Assembly: GCA_963969495.1 (NCBI GenBank)
Contig: OZ018326.1
Span: 181,823,653-181,887,652 of the forward strand
Length of the DNA stretch: 64,000 bases
Direction: 5' to 3'
DNA from: Ceratothoa steindachneri
Taxonomy: Eukaryota; Arthropoda; Malacostraca; Isopoda; Cymothoidae
Each line of letters starts with the position of its first letter. Positions within the stretch are counted from its first letter, which is position 1. A program made the position numbers and the translations under genes. This document shows, piece by piece, positions 1 through 13,489 of this stretch. The notes below the pieces were generated by a model. It was not told the origin of the DNA and ran no database searches. It saw only the letters and a list, made by a program, of their open reading frames with translations.

Positions 1-560
1 TATGTGCCATGCATTGATTTCGTCCTAACTATGCCACTCACTTGGTACGAGGGCGCATGTGGAAGCTGGTTTGAGGAATAGCACACAGCAAAATCATGGG
101 TCGGAAATCATTTCGGTATGGATTTAGCTGCAGCCTTCGGCTGGGAAGGTAATCCTCATACCTGAGGGTCTGACCAAGATCACAGAGGAGAACAGCGTCC
201 CCCCCGTCTCTCTGCAGGTTGGAAGCAGTTATGTAGGAAACCAGAGAAGCCATGACACCAGGGCTTTAGCAGTTGATTCGGCCATTACTTTCATAAAGTA
301 TACTATGATTCATCTCTCTAGATGAGCCCAACCGCACCCCTCCCCATACATCATCATCCTCCATCCCGGCAATACTCAAGCTGTAGATCAATTGGATAAT
401 AGGCGGATGGTCTTAACCCAATCAAAAACCCATTCCGATCCCCCAAATCTTTTTAAATATACTTATTTACCTTTTTCGCTAATTACGCTTCACACACAAA
501 CCATATAATTACAAAATTATTTACAGGGAAAAAAAGAAGACGCACAACTAGAAAGCAAAA
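1..560. other. Left-edge stretch without a recognisable gene
   Basis: Both strands were read. The only open frame above 60 codons (38-253, minus, 71 codons) has no motif I recognise. The stretch has mixed base composition and ends in AT-rich sequence leading into the retrotransposon remnant to its right. It could be part of that element or of another decayed repeat. Confidence 0.4.
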
Positions 561-2299
561 TGACCCGCAGTGTGCATAGAGACCCTCACTAAGATGGTCC
601 CCTTGCGGACCATCCGAGGCAACACCACGACCTAGAAGAGCCTAATTTGCGAGGTGATATTCGCTGAACTAAAAGTAGCAATCGCAAAGCTAATTGAGGT
701 TCAAAGTGGCATCATCGCTCTGTGTGGCAAAACCAAAGATATGGACAAGCTCCTGTCTGAAGAGGGAGCTTGTCTAAAAGCAGCTCCCCCCCCATCCCAG
801 GTAGCAACCAAACGCAGCGTTAGACCATAGACCAGCAAGAGAATACACAATGCACTAAAAAGACGAATAAAAGAACTAAAGCATGTCTTAAAAGAGCAGC
901 AAGGTCATGTATGGAATATCCTAATAGAAAAGAATAAGAAGACTTAGAGAAGACTTAAAGAAAACTGGAGATTAATAAACAGAATTAAAGGCTGACCCCC
1001 GATAAATAAGATAATATCACAAGCGAATGGAGAGAAAAATTTAAAAATACATGACCACATATGAACTATTTCGCGTTCATTGGAAGTCGGTGTGCTCCGT
1101 AATACCAGAGGAGAAAGAAAACTTCAATGCAGAGATAGACAAAACGATCCAGACTTACTTGGGATAAAACCTAATCAAGATTTCCACAAGACTGGGTACA
1201 TGGGTCGTTATAATAACAGAGGAAATCAAAGGCGTAATCTATTCATTCAATCAAAAAAGCGCCAGTCCCCACAGGATTTACTAGAATTAATATCACAAAG
1301 GTACAGGACATCATCATAAAAACATAAAAGGACATCTATAACGCGTGCCTAAACACCGGGTACTTCCTATGTGGCTATAAACTCACCAAAATGATTTTCA
1401 TTCTCAAGTCAGATAAAAAACCTTAATCACCTCAACAGTTAAAGGCCTATATCATTATTGAATTTCATGGGCAAAGTTTTCGCCCAAAATCATCGATCGA
1501 ATATAAAGAATATCTCTAAAAAAATTTTTTATAATGAGACACCACGGAATCTCTTGGTATAACTATTGAGAAAATAGCCAAGCCAAAAGCAGATAACACC
1601 TATATTAATCTGGTCTTGAGGGATATATAAAAAGCATTTAACAAATTATGGTCCAGAGGAATGCAATATAGGATCTTAAATCTCCAGAATAACAGCAATG
1701 TAGAGAGAAACTCTTACGATTACATCACAGACAGGAAAGCATACATGATGATTAATGATTATTCCGCACCAGAATTTGAATTGGAAGCTGGACTACCGCA
1801 GGGGGTTTGTCTCAGTCCAACGTTTTATTTAATTTATAGAGCGGACATGCCACCAACATTAATGTACAATTGTTTAAGCATATACGAGTAGTTTGCGGGC
1901 ACCGGCTCATCGTTGCTCCGTACAAGAACAAAGGCTTTCAAGCAATGACTACAGATTAGAGATCAGCAACATCATCAATTTCGAAAGGGACTGAGAGTTA
2001 AAAACCAATAGGAGAAAATTTAAGATAGTTCCAATCTGCAGAAACAAGATTGAAGATACCTTTGGGATGATCAGAGAGAGGGTAAAGTTTTGGGATAAAG
2101 AAAACATCCAGAGTCTATAAACAACAAATAACGGAGAGGAAAATTAAGGCAGCACATATGCTCAACCTACGATACAGTTAAAGAGGTTGAAGCATGAAAA
2201 AAAGGCAAATATATATGGCACTAGGGAGGGAAGTTCTCTTGTACCCTCCCATCGCAATCAACATTGAGTCAAAAACTAAAAAAAAATTGAACTCAAGAG

Positions 2300-2300
<1 letters not shown>
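560..2300 (+). mobile_element. Non-LTR retrotransposon (LINE, Jockey/I-like) remnant with reverse transcriptase motifs
   Basis: Conceptual translation in shifting frames gives the ordered landmarks of a LINE ORF2. A KKAPVPTGF block near 1252-1280 corresponds to the usual KKAPGPDGI. RPISLLNFMGKVFA lies near 1443-1484, a degraded KAFN block near 1630, and AGLPQGVCLSPTFYLIY near 1787-1840. A decayed version of the catalytic FADD box (read FAGTGSS) follows near 1890-1912. The frame is broken by stops and indels throughout, and the region before 1250 reads only as charged linker. The order and spacing of the motifs fix the + strand. No endonuclease domain, poly-A tail or target-site duplication could be identified, so the ends are approximate. 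It is inactive. Assignment to the Jockey/I group rests on motif style only. Confidence 0.7.
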
Positions 2301-4756
<2,456 letters not shown>

Positions 4757-4839
4757 CATAAAGTATAGAAATATCATATAGATTAATTGAACATCAAATT
4801 CGTAATTAAAATGTCAAAACGAATTTGCTAGAAGTAATC

Positions 4840-5850
4840 CATGTATACATAAATACATCATTTGACTCAGATGAAGAAGTCGAGGACTACTTCAATGCTG
4901 TCTGGATGAAAAGAATCAGTTGAAGATTTTAATGGAGGAATTCATTGTAAAGATGAGGAAAAAGTCCCACTAGTAAAGAAAATAAAATTTTCACGCACAT
5001 CAGAGATGAAAAATGATAGAGCGCAAAAGCACGGTCGAGTTAATATCAACCTAATAAATACTTGAGGTGCAGGTATTACTGATCAATTAGCTAATCTACT
5101 TACAAAATGTTTGAAGGAGAGAATGATCTGGCTAGAAAGGTCACGCTTCTGTTGTACACTGTTTGTTTTTTTTTAGAGAAAAAGTGAGCGCGCATCCTTA
5201 AAAAACTACTGGCCAATTATTCTCCTATCAATAACTTATGCATTCTTTAAAATGTCATAAACGACTACCACAAATATTCGACAAGGGTTATTTACAAGAA
5301 CAGAAGCTTTTATATGTAACTAGAGGAAATATCATTTGCACTCTGTTGAAAACATATGGCAGAGAACATGTGAATATAAAATACACTTCATGGTATTTGT
5401 AGACTATGAAAAAGCACTTTTTCGTAGAAAAAGCTCTCGACGATATACTATATATCTATTCTTTGTGGGTATTATTCTATATTCAAGTGTGAGGTTTTAA
5501 TCAGATGGCCGAGTATTGCTCTAGGTTAATAACTAGGCCTGGAGAGTGCTTATTTATCTTCAATATACTTAAGAAGTGGAACGGAGCCCAAGGATAAATA
5601 ATATTGCAAGCATTAATAAAAAGGAATTTTATTAATTAATCTAACAAAAACAACACAGGGAAAATATTTATATGACCGGGGATTAAAATGGGAGATACAC
5701 ATGAAATGAAAAAGGTCATGGGAGAAATTTGACTAAGCGGTGGATTAAGATTTGTAGGGATTTAAAATGACATAATAAACAAGAAGGGAAAGGGTTGGCT
5801 AAATCCATGTCAAAGCACGGAGTTACGTTGGCACAAAGTTAAATAGTTAA
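4840..5850 (+). mobile_element. Second non-LTR retrotransposon remnant, RTE/Jockey-like reverse transcriptase
   Basis: Around 5202-5231 the translation reads KNYWPIILLS, the counterpart of the NYRPISLLS box of non-LTR reverse transcriptases. Around 5340-5425 it reads HSVENIWQR followed by FVDYEKALF, matching the palm-domain pattern seen as FVDYEKAFD in RTE-like elements. A weak C-terminal block with spaced Trp/Arg residues follows at 5690-5830. The reading frame is shifted and carries stops, so the copy is dead. Its FVDYEKA wording differs from the element at 560-2300, so these look like different families. Boundaries are estimates. The first ~60 bases (FDSDEEVEDYF) resemble a mariner C-terminus and may belong to another element. 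Confidence 0.6.
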
Positions 5851-7300
5851 ATGCAATTCGTAGCTTACGTATTTATAAGGTCGTCGTGCAGATAAAGGCG
5901 ATTTGAAGGAATGGCTTCGGTTTGACTGGCGCTTTCCTTCCCAGGAGGAGGAATTTTTAGGGGGGTTGTCCTTAACGAGGGGAAGGCCAGACTTCGAGGA
6001 GTGAGAGGAAGTGGGGCTCGGAAGTACGAGCGATCCTTGACACATGATATCGGAGATGTTCTGGATGAACAATTGAGGTTATGGGCGTAACCAAGCGTTC
6101 TCTTGAAGAACGTTAAAAGGGGGGAATAAAATTACCACTGACGTGATATCAGGGGAGCGAAAACCGTTTCTTGTCGAACAGGCTCGAAGAACAATGACTA
6201 TTCTAAAGTTGTTCTCTTCTGAACAATTGGACAACAGGCGGGCCCTGTTGACTTGGCGTCTCGAGGGGCACGAACCTTGGCACTCAAGGATATTGTCCTC
6301 TTCTGGGCAATAAGGGGGTTCTCGAGGTAGAGTTCTTAGGTGCACAAGGGAGACCGGATCGAAGTGATGCTTGGCGAAGATAATCGGGATCTCCTTCAAA
6401 CGCCCCTCAGGGGGCATTTGGGAGAAGGGGGGACTTCCATGGAATGTCCCGCTGGCGACTCGAACAATCTGATCTTCCCATAAGCCTAATCCAATCTGGC
6501 CAGATCAACGCCTGCAGGCAAACGGGGAATTGAACATCCTAGATTAAACTTGGAGCGGGGGAAGATAATACTCAGGAAATGCTGGTGATAAGAACGCCAT
6601 GCTACTTTCTTCTCGCAGGATACACGTGGGGAGCATGAGTTTCAATATGTGATAGAAGCGAGGCGCGGCGGCAGCAGGAAATTCTATCACACAGTTCACT
6701 CATTAAATCCCGATTTAGCTTTAATAGCAAAAAAGAAATAAGATATTAATAAGCCCTATATTAAAATACTACGTTACGTATATAGTTATAGTTGAATGTG
6801 TGGGAGACACATAGAATATGGGATGATAGTTTTACCGATTTATCTCCATGTTCTGAATGTTCAGGAAAGTTGATGAAGATAGCCTTTTCTTCAACATCAT
6901 CAATGTTGTCAGTATGATTCTGAACAAGATCGACAGATTATTTAAAGCAGCTCACCATGCTTAATACATTGTCAGTAACTGTCGAATATTACAGCAATAA
7001 GATTAAAGTTATGTGTTCCATGAAATCTGATCCTCGCGACACGTACTAATTGATCTGTTATGTAAGAATACGAAATCAATTTTGTTTGAAAAAAATTTAA
7101 TGTTAATTAAATAATATTGGTTAAACATTCACTAGCTTAACTGCGCCACCAAACATAAAAGAGAAGAACTTTTTGATATAAATGAGGTAATTATCAGGTT
7201 TGAACGGAAGTAATAATCGATTTTAGGGTATATAATAAAAACGAAAAACATAATTATAGAAATATTTAATCCTAAACATAACCTCCATGGCTTTCTAGAA
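5850..7300. other. GC-richer island with unrecognised open frames, then plain AT-rich DNA
   Basis: Between about 5880 and 6680 the GC content is clearly higher than in the flanks, and the longest open frame is 112 codons on the minus strand (6079-6417). Its translation is rich in Pro, Arg, Cys and Leu and shows no domain I recognise. The composition shift suggests inserted DNA, possibly a retroelement fragment. From about 6700 to 7300 nothing was recognised. Confidence 0.3.
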
Positions 7301-7319
7301 CATCCTTCTATCAGTCAAC

Positions 7320-8030
7320 TAGCTTATAATTTCCAAGCCTTAAAATATGAATCCAAACACTCCATACAAATGGTTCTGCAATCCCCTAAAAAGTGATAAT
7401 CAGAAGGAACAAGATAATGAGAATATGACGGCTGAAGGTATATTTTCCAACCGAGCACCTCCAAGAGAGCATTAGTCATTCCAGCTCTGAGAGTACGGGC
7501 ATTATCGTGCTGGAGGAGGACACCTCATCTGTTGTCTTAAGAGGGTCATCGTCTCTGGCCCAAACCGGCTGCCAACGAAGTAGTTGATTAGCATTAATTG
7601 TTTGATGGTTGTCTAACAGTTTGCATTGGACAATTCCTTCAATATCTCACCATACAGTCAACACGATCGTTTTAGGATGAAGTGGTCTAGGTTGTTGAAA
7701 AATTCCACTTATTCAACTGAGCTACAAATAGCGCGTTTAACGTTTTAATAAAGGATTCACTTCTCATCACTAGTAACAAGCCTGCCGAAAAATGGTGCCT
7801 GAAGGTTTCGTAAAGGCAATGACCCGCAGCAAGCAACATGCTGTTTCAGATTCGCTACGGACAGTTCGTACGGGACCCCTTTTCAAATACTTGGAACTAT
7901 TCCAATCATTTTCAGTTCGCGTATGACAGTCGTATGGGTTAAGTTAAATTGTTCTGCGAGTTCCCTACAAGTTGTAGCAGGATTTGGTTTTACAACAGCT
8001 TCAAAATCTTCAGTATCATGTTTTTTTAGG
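7320..8030 (-). pseudogene. mariner-family transposase pseudogene (DD34D type)
   Basis: Reverse-strand translation gives a decayed mariner transposase, which normally cuts and pastes its own element at TA sites in the nucleus. From N to C terminus there is a helix-turn-helix-like block (TCRELAEQFNLTHTTVIREL, about 7905-7975) and then GVPYELS. TSDEK follows with the first catalytic Asp. QHDNAR carries the second Asp (codon 7504-7506), and PSDYH the third (codon 7399-7401). The second and third Asp are exactly 34 residues apart, the mariner spacing. Stops and frameshifts occur between the first two motifs, so it is not functional even though the three catalytic acids are legible. The C-terminal 60 or so residues were not resolved, and terminal repeats were not found. 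It is related in style to the SETMAR/Hsmar1 branch. Confidence 0.75.
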
Positions 8031-8279
8031 CGAACTTTTTATTTCCGCCTGTTAAACTAAAATCTTTACATCAGAAACGGGATAACCTCATGGCCACTGA
8101 ACAGCTAAAGAATTTGAATTGGTAATCCTGACCCAGAGAGCAGCTTTCTGTAGACAAATGTACCTTCAAAGAAATAAAATAAGAAATCGAACACCAAAAA
8201 GGAGGGACTAAGGTGCGAAGCATCTTTAAATTCACACAGCCAGTAAGAAGCATTAAGGTCCTATTTAAAGAGACATCAA

Positions 8280-10800
8280 TGGCTAAAATAAGTACTGGAG
8301 CCTGGCCTCCCCGCCTTTAATCTGAGGCGCCAGAGCACTGCTACGAATGCGCGGATACTAATCACCTTGGGATCTCTTACCCTAGGGAGCAGAAGAAATG
8401 CTAAAACTGCTGCTGGCCTCAATCAACCCTGCCATGAGATACCAAAGAAGAAGGAGTTATTAGAAAAAGAGGAAAAAACAAACAGACGAGATAAGAAAAA
8501 TCGACGCCTCACACTCGTGAATTACAACAAGATCTCAAGAACGAATCAGTATCACTGGACTGCAGCAAGCGTTAGACAGTAGCCAGAGCCTAGCCGTTAT
8601 GACAATGTTGTTATATGCACACGCTGCCAACATTGCACAGCCGGGAACCTTTGCTGTTCAGTACAACAAAGTTATAAGAAAGAATGGGGCCACCAGGAAA
8701 ATTTGGTCCCCGGAAACCGCTCCTCAAGTGGTGTTTTAAAAGCAGTAAGTAGCTAGGAAAGGAAAAAAACAACAACAACATGAACAAACAGATAACTAAA
8801 CAGAAATGAAAGAAAAAAAAGGAGAAACAAAAAAGATAGCAAGGAATGCACTGATGAAGAATAATACGAGAAGGGAAAAGAAGAAATTACCGAACTGAAA
8901 GCGAAGAAGAATAAATCCCCACACGTGAGCAGAAAAAAGATATCCACGGATGACTAGGAACTTGATGCGATCATGGAAGAAATAAGGAATCACAAAGCCG
9001 TTACCCTACCAAACACCAAAGAAAATACAGAAAACGAAAAGGAAAATACAGAAAACGAAGAAGAAATTATAGAAGATGAATTACGAAAGATGAGATAGAC
9101 TTAAGACTGCTTAAGACCAAACACAACGACTTCCTCTAAGAATGGAACAACAAAAAATTCCTAAAAGGGAAAGATTAAAGGACTATAGGTGGCAATACTC
9201 GTCACACCACGACGAAGGCTTAGTAGAAGACTTGATATACAACAGTAAGTTTAGATTCTCAAGTAAGAGAAGCTGTGTCATGAAGAAAAACAGCTTCAGA
9301 AAACTATGAATTGAAATGATTAGCAGGAAAAAGAAGATAAAAAAAAGAAAAAAGAAAAGAAAATCAAAATAATAAAGAGATAATTACCACAAAAGGGGTT
9401 ATTTAACCCAAGTTAAGTATACTATTAAAGAGATTAGTAAGACTTCCTAGCTCCTATGTAGTCCAATGCAAATCTATAACTTTATTCCATTAATTTTTGC
9501 CACTATTTTGTCCAGATCTATTTCTGCCAACTTTACCCCTCATACCAAACTCACCACTTGGTCTCGAATAACATTTCTTTGCACGAAAAAACAAACAAAG
9601 AGCATTAAAGAATAAAGAACTGAAGCTATTATCTTTCTCTATATCGCTTTATCCAGTTGTTTTTCCAGCCAAACCAAATTAAAGCCAGAAGGAAGTTGGA
9701 GACAAGTCAGGTCAAATTACTAGTGGCGTTATCTCAAATGATGGCTCCACATCTTGGTTGAAACATCTCTTTAGCTTTAACTCGAAAAAAGCAGCCGATT
9801 GGTTACTTATGCGCATACTATCAAAAACAATCGAAAAACTAATACATCAAAGAATTAACCTAAAGATAAACCTGTCTCATAAACAGCATGGTTTGAAGAC
9901 AACACACTCAACCACAATCCTACTCATGAACTCCAAGCAACACATAATCGATGGCTTTAAGCAGCCCTTACCATCGCTTGAGGTATAATCCTTAGGTGTA
10001 ATACACATATATAAACAAAGCCTTCGACAAAGTACTAAAATACCCCAGAACACACAAATTTCTGAACACCAACCTCCCAAACAATGACAAAATTAGATAA
10101 AGTTCATATATGACAGGCAGATCCAAGGCGCCCACGGAACCCTTAAATCATACACTTGACTATTCCACAATCTCATCCCACAAAGAACCATTTTCTCACC
10201 CTACTATTCTACCTATCCTCACATTAACTCACACAACTACAAACTCCAATAATTAACACTTACACCGATGTTGACATCTCACTCACGCAAAACACCTCTT
10301 GATCATAGCGGCAAGCAGGACACCCCACCATATAAACACTAGAACACTGGTTCACACAAAGCCGCATGACAGCTTGAACCAAAAATCCACAGTAACGCTT
10401 TTTCACACCCGACTGCCACGAATCGAGCAAACACATAAAAATTAGGCTAAACAGGCAACCTCTGCCAATAACGAAACCCTACCATTCAGGAAATCACACT
10501 AAACATACATCATACATTCGAAACCCCACCTTCTTAGGACTTACAATAGACAACACATGAAATTCAAACCCACACAACAAACATAACAAACAAGTCTGAA
10601 AAAAAAAATCAACGCCCTCAAGGGACTATGAAACATTACATTTGGACTACAGAAAGCCCCTCAAATATAAGGCACTAGCATGGCACCCAACCAGCAGCAA
10701 TTCTAATGTAAACTGATACCAAACCACAGACAACAATGCACACAGATCAATCAGAGAAGTGACACGCAGTAAACCGTCGCCTCACCGACTTGATAAAACA
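8280..10800 (+). mobile_element. Non-LTR retrotransposon remnant with zinc-knuckle ORF1 and reverse transcriptase ORF2 fragments
   Basis: Around 8335-8440 the + strand reads CYECADTNHLG...PREQKKC.NC, a gag-like CCHC zinc-knuckle with one Cys lost, typical of Jockey-type ORF1 proteins. From about 9750 the frame reads ILSKTIEKLIHQRI (9812-9853) and then KQHG. KAFDKV follows near 10017-10035, with a decayed catalytic box (TYTDVDISLT, about 10258-10287). The region between them is lysine- and glutamate-rich with no endonuclease I could make out. From about 10000 onward the + strand is strikingly C- and A-rich with almost no G, unlike its neighbours. Frames are broken throughout. Whether ORF1 and ORF2 pieces belong to one element is inferred from their order and spacing. 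Confidence 0.6.
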
Positions 10801-11087
10801 AAAATACCCTCAATCAAAATATGCCGAGATATGATAAGAACGCATCACCTCAGTAGTTAATTGACCCCTCCCCAATCCAATCCCCACCTAGTGACCCCTG
10901 AGTAAATCTCGAATTCTCTATAGGCAGATCACTCTTTTGCAATACTAATCCTTATTCAAATCAATTGCAATCATAAATCATACCATAATAATAACAACAA
11001 CATATAAACTTAACATTGGTTATTATAGGAGTTAATAAAGCAGCGTCATGAGATAAAACCTCACACGATAATTTCGCTATAAATTGG

Positions 11088-11394
<307 letters not shown>

Positions 11395-11399
11395 AAGAA

Positions 11400-12500
11400 A
11401 GTGAAATTTGACGTGAATGAGCAATGAGACAAGAAACAGGAGTTTTTTTTCAGATGCTCTGACCGGCAATCAGCAGACCCGGGTTCTCCTCTCTCTTTCC
11501 CCCCACCCTTCCCCCAACTGGCGACAGGAAGTCTGACGAAAGGAGGCCTATCTCACAAAGAAGCCTAAATTCTATTTGCCTTCTTTATGATACCATGGAG
11601 ATTGTCCAAAGGGCGCTTCGATAAGAGAATTTATCGTGAATGGAATCTCTCTCTCGATTTCCCACAATCCGCGGTATAAATAACATCGCCGTTCATCCCT
11701 CTAGAGCAGTGTGCCAAACCAACTCGCGTAACGCGTAACTCTCACGTTGAACGAGAGTCGTTGCCGTTACGTATCGTCTGTCAACGCGCCACCGAGACAA
11801 CTTGGTCGCTGTCTCAAAAGTGTTCCTGAAGTAAATCCCGCCCCGCAGAGTCTGTGACTAGAAGAATACGCTCTGTTGATCAACGTAACTTGAGAAAGAA
11901 AAGGAACATCCAAATAGTTACTGGAAGTTACTATTTGTTAGTGTCACATCCAGTTAGGAGTGAACTAACCGGAACTGCAGCCAGCAGCCCCAAACCTGTC
12001 GTCTTATCCCCCCTCTCCTCGAGAACTCGTGTTAACGCCACCCGAACCACCCCGTCTGGACCTGAGTAGTCGTCTCTCTAATCCAGCACAATTAATGGTA
12101 ATATGTAAACCCAGTGTAGCCCCTATTTTTAAATTACCTATTTAATTAACAGTGATTGATACTCCCATTGAGTCATTATAAATCTAGACGCTTAACGTCA
12201 GTGTTTAATATTTAATCCTTAATTTTGCCCGTTTAACTATTGCTAATTATTATATTTGTGTAAAGTAAAGTTTATTTTTTGTACGTGTGTTTATTTGTGG
12301 CTCCTCCCTTTTGACGTACCCTTGGCAAGACTTTAATTAAGAATCTCTCCAGCTAATTTATTCAACCTGTATTATGCACTCTTAGAATTCAACAATCACA
12401 CCCTTCCCCAGTAACAAGTGGGACTTTTATAGTGAGAATCCTGGCTACGGCACAACCCGCCTCTAACCAGCTTTCGCACGTTCAGTAGGAATTAAAGCCT
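11400..12500 (+). other. Possible LTR retrotransposon remnant or regulatory region
   Basis: The stretch starts with GC-richer sequence and contains a good TATA box (see separate entry). It then carries a 71-codon open frame without a recognisable domain (11854-12069). Toward the end there is an AT-rich part followed by CCAGTAACAAGTGGGAC near 12410-12426. A TATA box, a transcribed leader and then a possible primer-binding stretch would fit a long terminal repeat, but no matching second LTR was found in the window. Confidence 0.25.
11670..11712 (+). promoter_or_regulatory. TATA box with initiator-like sequence
   Basis: GGTATAAATAA at 11673-11683 is followed about 30 bases downstream by AGCAGTGTG (11705-11713), a sensible transcription start position. 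The element is read on the + strand. No recognisable coding sequence follows, so it may be the promoter of a dead retroelement. Confidence 0.35.
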
Positions 12501-12505
12501 ACCTA

Positions 12506-12509
<4 letters not shown>

Positions 12510-12538
<29 letters not shown>
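12510..12538. repeat. Short (TA)n tract
   Basis: Uninterrupted TA dinucleotides, about 28 bp, lie just left of the SINE-like repeat pair. Confidence 0.9.
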
Positions 12539-12541
<3 letters not shown>

Positions 12542-12643
12542 CGTAGATTGAGTCATAGGGTCAATACCATCGACTTAAACAAAAGCGGTGTGTCCAGATC
12601 AAGGACTAGAATAATTATTGGACCAGACTATGAGCAATTCTAC

Positions 12644-12647
<4 letters not shown>

Positions 12648-12704
<57 letters not shown>
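12648..12704. repeat. (TA)n tract, ~57 bp
   Basis: A pure TA repeat directly abuts the first copy of the SINE-like unit. A simple repeat at that edge is what one expects at the 3' tail of a minus-strand SINE insertion. Confidence 0.95.
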
Positions 12705-12707
<3 letters not shown>

Positions 12708-12990
12708 AAGTCCCAAGGGAATGGAAATTGGTAACACAACCTGGAAAAATACTAAGGAAAATATTACATGAACCAATAAATGCTTAAGAAGGAAAATGGG
12801 AGAAGTAGAGAACGGAAAGATAGGACAAACTATTTTAGCCGTTATATGAAAATAAATAAAGAAGTTATATTTGAACCTGTGTCATTAAGCGCTCATCGCT
12901 TATATAACCACGACGCTCATCAGCAGAGCTACCATCCTCAACCCCCCAAAAGGTTGATTCAAGAAGCCTTTTGAATAACAAAGTGTAGGT
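12705..12990 (-). repeat. SINE-like repeat, copy 1
   Basis: This ~285-bp unit recurs at 13095-13382 in the same orientation with obvious similarity along its whole length. On the minus strand it contains a tRNA-like head: GGTAGCTCTGCTGATGAGC resembles a Pol III A box and D arm, and ACAGGTTCAAAT resembles a B box, about 50 bases apart. A tail with fixed sequence follows. The A box lacks a usual A, so activity is doubtful. I read it as a tRNA-derived SINE. Confidence 0.55.
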
Positions 12991-13094
12991 TTTTATCCAG
13001 AGAGAGACAAGCCAAGTGTTTTCTAGTAGGAGGGGGGCACGGGCTATTTTGTTTGTAATAATTAAAAATCACATGGCACGTAATTTATAGATGT

Positions 13095-13382
13095 ATTTAA
13101 AAGCCCAAGGGAATAAAAATTCGAAACACAACTGGAAAAACACTAAGGAGAATATTATATGAACAAATCAAAGCTTTAGAAGGAAAATGGGAGATATAGA
13201 GAACGGAAAGATAGGGCAGACTATTTTAACCGTTATATGAAAATAAATAAAGAAGCTGGATTTGAACTTGTGTTATTAAGTGCTCATCGTATATATGAGC
13301 ACGACGATCATCACTAGAGCTACCATCCTCAACCCCCTAAAAGGTTGATTCAAGAAGCCTTTTGAATAACGAAGTGTAGGTT
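13095..13382 (-). repeat. SINE-like repeat, copy 2
   Basis: The second copy of the unit at 12705-12990 lies in the same direction with the same internal landmarks (A-box-like GGTAGCTCTAGTGATGA and B-box-like ACAAGTTCAAAT on the minus strand). Differences are scattered substitutions and small indels. About 100 bp of unique sequence separates the copies, so this could be a segmental duplication or two insertions. Confidence 0.55.
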
Positions 13383-13489
13383 AAAATAGGTTGCCCTATG
13401 ACTTTAAGTCTGTTAGTCTATTCCACCACTGTAATGGAAACGGCGATATTTTTTTGGATGAGGTGCTGATGAAACTTACCGCTCCGTCC

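Noticed and set aside
4860..4960. mariner C-terminus (FDSDEEVEDYF then LDEKNQ)
   Set aside because: The match is short and needs a frameshift; the following sequence reads as reverse transcriptase, so it was not called separately.
6079..6417. 112-codon minus-strand open frame as a gene
   Set aside because: No domain, no splice or promoter support, and both strands are open in this GC-richer block.
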